From Capitulum mitella (Eukaryota > Arthropoda > Thecostraca > Pollicipedomorpha > Pollicipedidae): a DNA stretch of 64,000 nt. Under the pieces are notes generated by a model. The model had not been told where the DNA came from. It did no database searches and saw nothing but the letters and a program-made list of their open reading frames with translations. Positions within the stretch are counted from its first letter, which is position 1, and the number at the start of each line of letters is the position of its first letter. This document shows, in pieces, positions 22,351 through 64,000 of this stretch. Location of the stretch: positions 5,688,586 through 5,752,585 of the forward strand of contig CP099849.1 in the NCBI GenBank assembly GCA_030062745.1, read 5' to 3'. Both the position numbers and the translations under genes were made by a program.

Positions 22351-24330
22351 GTTTGAAGCAAGCGTTTGTTGTCCCCGATTTAATGGCTGCTCTCAGTGAG
22401 GGGATGCTCTTTCAGCTGGTAGGGCGAGAGACATTTCCTTCCATTCAGTCCCGTACGGCCCAATGTTGAAGCCAGTTATCCAGCGTTGGTGGTTATTCTG
22501 CCGCCTTCCCTGTCCTATGACATCACCCGCCATGGCTGCCTTCGTCTGTTTGGAACGCTCCTGCGTTCGCTTCGTGCCACCATTTCGCCGCCTCAGATCG
22601 TGTAATTAGTAGAAAGTGGTATGGGTCGTCGTTTATTCCAACTCGGGACCAGCATGGCCCGTGACGGCGCGGTGGCGCGAGGCAGATGCAGCCGTTTGGC
22701 TGGCCTAACGGGAGGGAAGCTATGGCTTGGAATGGCCTAATCTGCCCCAGATATTGATCGGTTCACGAACCAAGGCCACAGGCGCAAGAAAAGCCCAACG
22801 CTGTTCGGGACTGGTGGTGCTGATGGCTTCAGGGTTCAACGTTGTAATGAACTGAGTGGAATCGGGCGCTGCGGTTCTGCACCTGCCTTTGGTGCGTCTT
22901 CCCGCACAGCAAACATCCTGCATCCGAGGCGTGTTGTCTATTCTAAAGAACAGACGAGAGAAGATCCTATGTTAGGTAATCTCCCATTTGGGATCGCCCT
23001 TCCGTCTGAAGACGTTCTCGAGTGGTGGTTTAACGTAAACACATGACCAGGCGTTTTAAACGGTCAGTTTAGCGGGGACAGCGGGAGCTTGGGCTGGAGG
23101 AAATGGTTCTCGTCATTAGTGATATGTATCATGGGTGTTATGGTATGCATGGAGGGAAATTACGGAAACGAGATGTGGCTTTTGCTTCCAAGCTGAAAAC
23201 GTCCCGTCATATTTGCACTTTAGAAGTGCCTCTCCGTCGCTTCTAGGCATGTATCTAGAGAGGGGGGGGCGGCTCAGGGTCATTGTCTGCCTTTTTAATA
23301 TTTTGGTCGGATTTCCAAAAAAATGCTCCATTTACAGAATTCGTGATTCAGGCATGTCTGCGGCCATTTTTGCCGTGCCCAACCTTCCCAAGATCCCGGC
23401 CGGCCGACAGGGTGCTACGATGCCAATTGCTGGCAGCACGGTCCTTCCCCATTTGTCACACGACATGTAATGAGTCATGCTGGTGCCATATTTAAGTAGT
23501 AGCCCCGCCCGACCGGACGCCACCTACAAGCGCCGCCGGTTGAACGGTATCGTCGGTTGACCTTCAACAGCAGCCAGCGGGCAAGCGCGGAAGCTTGATG
23601 CCAGCTCAGTCTGTTTCATGGGCCGGCAGAACTGGACATTACTGATCTCTCTTATCGCCGCGATGCTCGCGCAGCCGCGTCTCGCCCAGTTGATATAGCC
23701 AGAGCCAGCGGAACCACCGAAGCGCCAGGCAGTGGAACCACTGAAACGTTGAAGCGCTGTGTACCTCCCCCGGTCCGTGCCCCTTCCCTTGAATACTAAA
23801 ATTTGGCATTAATCTTGTGGTGTTGACTAGAAAGAAATGGCCCAAAAATGACCTACGACCTCCCACCCTTAAATCTGAACATTCCACCGCCGTTGCACAG
23901 GGATGTCGATTTCTGTAAATGATTGGGGGGCCGAGCCGAGGGCCCGGTAACCTTAGCTCCCCCAGATGTTGGTTTCTCAACGGGTTTAGCCCTCTTTATG
24001 TGATGAACGGAAATCTATGAGTTTTCGTTGCTATTTATCAAACAAAAATCGTACATATCCCCATATATACAGATAGAAAGATACATAGATACATCACTTT
24101 ATGCTTTATTCTATACCTTCTATCTCTTATCTATTGCGGTCATTCTTTTCGTTCTTATTTCCCATTTCCCTTAAAACTGGCAGAAAATAGCTGGGGTCCA
24201 AACCAACATTTCAGGGCCCAAATCATCATGGAGGGGGGGGGGGGGGTGGCAGGACCTTCTCAAAAGAATATAGATCGACACCCTTGCATTTGCATGTAGC
24301 TAAATGCCAAATCTTAGCTGACCACGCAAG
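22351..24330. other. Intergenic or leader-intron DNA, no gene recognised
   Basis: Two related stretches (21425-21480 and 23925-23970) share GCCGAGCCGAGGGCC followed by AACCT and CCCCCAG, suggesting a low-copy repeat. 24231-24247 is a long G run. No coding signal. Confidence 0.5.
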
Positions 24331-24466
24331 CTCATACGGCCAACACGTGTTCATCGCATGCATTTGCATGGTGGATAGGGAGCTGTGAGCGGTACGTCCA
24401 TATCTCAGGTTTTAGTGTCCAACTGTTTGTAGGGCTGACAGTTTTTTGCATGTGTAAACAACATCT

Positions 24467-25111
24467 ATGACGGTGTATCGTTCCTTTGTTGAACTTTCTG
24501 TCCCGTATCATGCCAATACTGCCAGATACCTGGAGTTGCCTATGACGTCTAACTGGAACAGGAAATACGTTCACGTCCGAGTGACCGAAAATTCGGCGAT
24601 ACAAACAAAACCGTTAGGAGGCTGTCTTTCATTTGTGACACGAAGGTTCTACATACAACCGTCCTGTTACAGCCACTGGCGCTGGAACGTGGGTAGGGGA
24701 GAGGCATTGCGAATTTTCGGAATGTTTTGTTCACATACTTCTATGAACCGGATGGGAAATTTTCCCTTAATGTCGGATGGCAGTATTTTCCTGGCGGAAC
24801 ACAATGGATTAATGCGAAAAACCCCTGTTTCCAGTTTTCCAGAACTGTGGCAAACCCAAGGCGCGAAGAACCGGGATTTAAGGAAACGTGTAGAACTTGG
24901 TGGTCACCAAATGAACGTGGGATACAACAAATTACCTAAGATACTGCATAGCTGCGATAATGGCAGCTTTATTCTCACACAAACGACAAAGGTTCAACGC
25001 CGTTTGTGTACTGGATGTAGTACGCTTTTTACAGTGACATGGAAACTCCACCCTGACTTATGGCTTTGCTGGTCAGGGATCATCAGAATCACCAAAATCG
25101 TCAAAATTTAA
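24467..25111 (+). other. Longest intergenic open frame (214 codons), unidentified
   Basis: Opens MTVYRSFVELSVPYHAN and ends at 25111. It has balanced composition and no motif or domain I recognise. At this length an AT-rich 64-kb window can produce such a frame by chance, and there is no clear promoter or splice context. Listed as a lead, not a gene. Confidence 0.15.
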
Positions 25112-26420
25112 AAAGGACTGCAATCCAGTCCTAAATCCTTAGCACCAAAAGGAATGCAACCCAATCTCAGATCCCACAAAACCGAAAAGGGTGCAGACCA
25201 TTGCGCAATCCTTTCTTCCTAATTGGCGCTGAAGTAGCCACAGAATTACACGACATGGCGTCGGCTGTTCGCGATAGGGTTGAGCGTCAGCCATCGCAAC
25301 ACAAACTTCGGTCCTTTTACGAACTTGTACTTGGTGAGGAGGCATTAACTAACAGGCATTGGGAAGGACATTCTCTCATACCATTCTTCCTTGATAATGA
25401 GGCAGCTTGTTTGGGCCCAGAAAAGATATAGTCTTGTTTTTCATTCAATCCCTAACGTTACCGCGAGCTATTACCTTTTTGAATACATGCGATCTGGAGC
25501 AGGGGAGAGGCAGAGGAGACATGTCCCCAACTTCTAATGAGGAGACAGTCCCTTCAACTTTTTGGCAATGCCTGCCAGCACGACCAGTTCCGAGAGAAGT
25601 TTCTGTGCTCCGAGGCACTTGAAAACCTGGTTTCGCAGCACCATTGGCCAATGTCCACTGAACTTGCTGGCTGTGGTCCGTGGCGTAAGCAGAACTCGGT
25701 CTACGACGGGGGGGATTCGGATTTAGTCCCCCAACCAACCCCAAATTAAGAAACTGCCCCATATTTTGTCCGCCTTATTTTCATTGCCTGTAAGAAATAT
25801 ACGAGAATTATACTAAATTCCATTTTGCATTCTACTCCTACGATGCTGCATTAACGGCCGCGTGTTATGATGCAGGAATTGAAAAGTTCTCGCTAGTCTT
25901 GCGAGCAGACTGGGTTCGGTTCTCGATCCTTGAGTGGTTGCGTTATACTTCCATGTGCTTTTTACTTCCACCTTTTTCTCTCTTTTGTTGGAAGCTGACC
26001 TTTGGCCTGGTAGGATGCCTGCTAATTGACCTCAGTAGCGGGTCGGCAAGCGCTGGGCAGTCGGCCTTCCGACTCGCTCTCGTGCGCGTGCGATTAGAGC
26101 TACGCTCTGACGCGCAGGGGATAAGAAACCCTGCGCAGTATTACGGCCACAGCTACTGCGCACGTGCAAGCGGACCGCAAGTCAACTGGACCTTGAAACC
26201 GCGTCGTTGCGTCCTTAGCATGCGTAAAACCATGTAACTAACGGCGTACATTAAAGGAAGAAATAAACGGCAGTGAGTAGGGATTGCAGGAGGAAGTGCA
26301 ATCCAATCCGCAGTCCAATCTTTCTTTTGTAGAACGATTTCATTGCATTTGCAATCCTGAAAACAGGATTGCAGCCGTGGATTGCAAATCCTGCAATTCA
26401 AATTCTGATGATCCAGGCGG
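25112..26420. repeat. Diverged GCAATCC-rich repeat stretches
   Basis: 25112-25210 and 26281-26400 both carry multiple GCAATCC/GGATTGCA words in direct and inverted order (ACTGCAATCCAGTCC; CAGGATTGCAGCC). They look like two members of one low-copy repeat. The DNA between them shows no gene. Confidence 0.45.
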
Positions 26421-29400
26421 CTGGTATGTCTATATCGTAATTCATGAGAGCCCCGATTTTTGAGGGTCGGCTCTACCATTTTTGGAGACGTCCCGCTGCT
26501 CGCGCCACTGCCCGGGAACTACAAAGAGTTTCAGAGCGATTGTCCTGGTAGTCAAAACAAGAGCAGAAGTGATTTGTGGCTGCTGCCTTGTAGACGATGT
26601 GCGCCCTCGATAATGAAAATATGTGCGTATCTGACAGTGCTGAACAAACCATGATGTGACGTGCAAAACTGAAGTGGTCATCAGTATCAACAACAGTCTT
26701 ATCAAGCTATCAAGCCATCAACAGCAAACTTATTTCTGTTTTATATTTCAGGGTTTCCTCGAGCAATTGCGTATTTCAGAGAGCGAGCTTTTTAATAAAG
26801 TTGGAAATGGTCTGTATAGGTTCCTGGGCCTTAAGCAAGATTAGGCAAATAAGTGATCTCTTTTCATGCCGGAAGAAAAATGAGCTTATACAGTAAGCAC
26901 ATAGGATGACCTGTGGCTGAAACGTCGAGTCTAATGTTGGTATTTTTTATTGTGTGTGTAAACCCAAACTTCTCCCGGCATAAAGAAGGCTGTTGTTTTC
27001 ATGATCATGCGTAACCTTATTCTTCAAATAAGCCATGGGAAAAATGTGCATTTGCATAACTTTCCGATGGGCTAAGGATTTACTTACTCCCTAAACAAGA
27101 AGATGAATGGATGCGCATTTTTTGCATCATGAAATGAGCTAAATTAGCACGGAAAAACCACAAAGTACTTCTGATGACTTTTGACTGGGTTCCGGATTAG
27201 GTTGGGAAAGGTGCTGTTTTTTGGTGTTCAAGAACACCAACGATGCCAACTTCACCCGATATTATTGTTCGCAAAATTTTGTACTCCAAATAAAAAATTA
27301 TACTACATCACCAAGAACAAAAACCAGATCGCCATCCCTGGTTCCAGATATTACATTCAGGATGCTAAATATGTTATTTCTGGCGCTTGGTGGTTTGAAC
27401 CTTGCTATGAAGTGTCCGCACCGGGGCCTGAAAAGCGTACACAGTTCAGATCATGGCATCTTGATGAGCTGGCCGTTGATTAGCTAGTCAGCCGTTTGGG
27501 CGAACAAACTTGGCAAAAGCCCTGAAAGTGTGTCGGCTGCACCATCCCGACGCGCCGCCTTCGCCACAACGGAGTAATTTCACTTAATTCAGCCAGCTAA
27601 ACTTCCGTGACTCTTGCGTCGCGATCGCACTAGACAGCGCGTCCCCCGGGGGCAAACGATTCACCTGTGTCAGTCAACGTCCCCGTCCGGAAATTGAGCC
27701 GGTGGTCTCAGCTACTTACCGCCGGCCACAGTCCCAGCAGGCGCCAGCCGCCGCTGGACAGTCGTGCCGTCCGCATTCGGAATGCGAACGTCGTCGCCTG
27801 ATGGCGGGTGGAAATGCGAGCGTTTCCACTTGAACACTTGCACGCGAGCAGATGCCATCTCCATCATTTGGCTGGCCGCATTATTTGCTCAGGTGCCAGA
27901 AAGAGGTGACAGTCTGTGTGACGTTTTTGTTATGAATATGCATAAACGTCACAGGTTGCATCTGATGACTGACCCGTATAAAATGGAATTACAGGAAAAT
28001 TTGGACATACCCAGTCCTACATTTGTTGCAGATAGGTGTTTTACGCTTAAAATCGTCATTTCGTAACAAACCTCTGTAACTGCGAGAAACTGATGTAGGT
28101 TTGATGAGATAATCCATACCATGTTCTCTGGTTTTGGACCTGCTCCCGATACATAAAGTGGAAGAGTATCTAATCTAAATGTAAACGCTCTCCGCTAACT
28201 TATCATGCTCATCCAAATAGAAAGGATCCGCATGTGAGATCAGTGGTAAAATTCACTTTTGGTCGTTCCTTGTGAAATCACCAAGGGTAGTCCGTTAGTT
28301 AGACTGATTGCTCTACTGGCCACCTCCAATTCTTGTAGGGCCCCTAAAATGGCATGAAAGAGATATGTTCATGCATGTGTGACGATGGCGAATATCGTCC
28401 ACTTTCAGCCCCTTCTGAAACCCTGAACTTACCCCTGTCGTGGACCGTGAAACAGCTGTTTGCGGACAGCTAATTGAACACTAAGGAGAAATTTTGTTCC
28501 GTGTATTTTTTTTTTGCACCAGCATATGATGCATGCATTTTCTTAGACTGGACCACTGTATGCCCTGCTTGGGCTTGATGAGAAAGTGTCCATGGATTCA
28601 ATTCTCACCACCGGCGTGGTCAGAGGGGAGGGAGCGGGGCCCGGCCCCCTCTAAGCCCTCATTTTTTAGTGAAGCAAAATTGCACATTGTCTTCCCAGCA
28701 GGCGCAGCAGGCGTTTTTGGTATTATTTCCGTCTTCACTGAGCTCCCCCCTCCGTTAAGAAAACCTTGGCTGCGCCCCGGGTTCTCGCTACCTTTACCCG
28801 TTTGCCTGAAGCATCATATCGTGGATTGTTGGCATACTGTTTAACGTAGCAAGCCATGCAATCCACTTCAAACGCTAGATTGCGTGTTTCGCGAGGTTTG
28901 CGTGCCTTGCAAAGGGGCTCACTCCCAGCGTGAAGCGGTTTTCTCGCTCACGAGGTAATTAGTCGGTGGTGACGACACGTAGATATCTGTGTGGCTTCAG
29001 GGCCGCGAATGCGGGAGAGCCTGCCAACGAAAAGCCAGTGAACGATAACAGCCAGCCAACGATCAGCATTGATTCTGCATGCCTTCCGAGTTAGTAATAG
29101 CTCTGAGCTATATTATGTACATGTAATGCTTGCTGTTTTCAGTACTGAGTATTTACTATTCTGTTATATATCTTGTTTTGTATTATTACGCATTTATGTA
29201 TTTACGTACAACATATACGTTATTCCGAGCACAGCGTAACCTGAGTGAGTCTTTTCAATTGGCAGACAGAATGAGACTCAGCAGACTGCCCAGGCCAGCC
29301 GCGACCCTTTCTGAAGACCAGTAACTTTCCAAGCACTGGATTCGGAATCGTTAGGCTTTGACCAGAGGACAGACTATTTTTTCGCAATACGCGTTTTCAT

Positions 29401-29684
29401 TTACATTGTGTTAGCCTGCAAGCTTTTTCTTCCACATAACTGTTGTGGGGGTAATGTTTTCGCCCGGAGACCTATTTTCTGCGGGTGCTTTTGGACCGTT
29501 CCGAAATGGCAGCAAACAACATCGTGGGTGCGCATGACATGAAAACTTATGATTCTTCGAATGAAGTACATCTATGTATGTTCATTTTTATTGCGAGAAA
29601 CACATAGGGGATGTAATCTGCCAAAATATGTTGGAAAAATATTATGCTATACCGTATATAGTGAGATATATACGCACACACACA

Positions 29685-29687
<3 letters not shown>
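26421..29687. other. Intergenic or leader-intron DNA
   Basis: No gene recognised. 27196-27330 is the second copy of the repeat noted at 2318-2600. 27600-27830 is GC-rich and has a minus-strand donor (GGCG then GTAAGT, near 27714-27720). Confidence 0.5.

Positions 29688-29727
<40 letters not shown>
29671..29727. repeat. (CA)n(TA)n microsatellite
   Basis: Short CA run followed by 20 TA units, about 180 bases before the unc-104 start codon. Confidence 0.95.
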
Positions 29728-29730
<3 letters not shown>

Positions 29731-29910
29731 GAGTTTTTTAGCGGCACTGTCGATCGCCATAGTGCAGGAGGACAGCGATCTGCCGTTCCCTGTCGTGGCG
29801 GGATCGATGACGAGTCTGCGCAGCGGATGGCAGATCACGCCACGGCACTGTACGTGTTTGTATGTTTGTGTGTCGACAGGTAACCTCACGGAGTCGTCCC
29901 TCGCCTAGCT

Positions 29911-64000
<34,090 letters not shown>

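Noticed and set aside
28530-28620. Second tRNA-like box (GGATTCAATTCTCACC)
   Set aside because: The surrounding sequence does not fold as a tRNA and no repeat body follows.

Overview
This is eukaryotic nuclear DNA carrying two intron-rich, conserved animal genes in head-to-head orientation. I infer an arthropod, probably a crustacean: the kinesin reads very close to my memory of insect Unc-104. The exons are short and GC-rich, the introns and the intergenic stretch are AT-rich and full of minisatellites, and the splice sites are canonical GT-AG. I cannot name the species from sequence alone.

Minus strand, 647-7968: the first eight coding exons of a GPR155 (LYCHOS) homologue. They splice in frame into 419 codons covering the PIN/auxin-carrier-like transporter half and the start of the GPCR-like half. 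The remaining exons, including the expected DEP domain, lie beyond base 1.

Plus strand, 29911-64000: the first 28 coding exons of a kinesin-3 motor gene (unc-104/KIF1A type). They splice in frame into 1201 codons covering the motor, neck, FHA domain, coiled coil and much of the stalk. The window ends inside exon 28, and the C-terminal part, including the expected PH domain, is outside.

Between the two start codons lie about 22 kb with no gene I can recognise. This stretch holds a 1.2-kb piggyBac-like TTAA element (8736-9938), a foldback minisatellite with AT-repeat spacers (17500-19410), a TATA/CRE and GC-rich promoter-like zone (20770-22350) that could feed unc-104, and several low-copy repeats. 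I recognised no virus-derived element.

The most unusual signal is at exon borders. Five exon edges in the two genes are embedded in, or flanked by, tandem copies of themselves: the GPR155 exon 1 leader, the unc-104 exon 10, 18 and 25 acceptors, and the unc-104 exon 21 donor. At exon 18 this leaves three decoy acceptors in front of the true one. A second lead is a 297-bp, phase-matched candidate cassette exon in intron 18 of unc-104. A third is an antisense ATG exon with a strong donor inside unc-104 intron 2.
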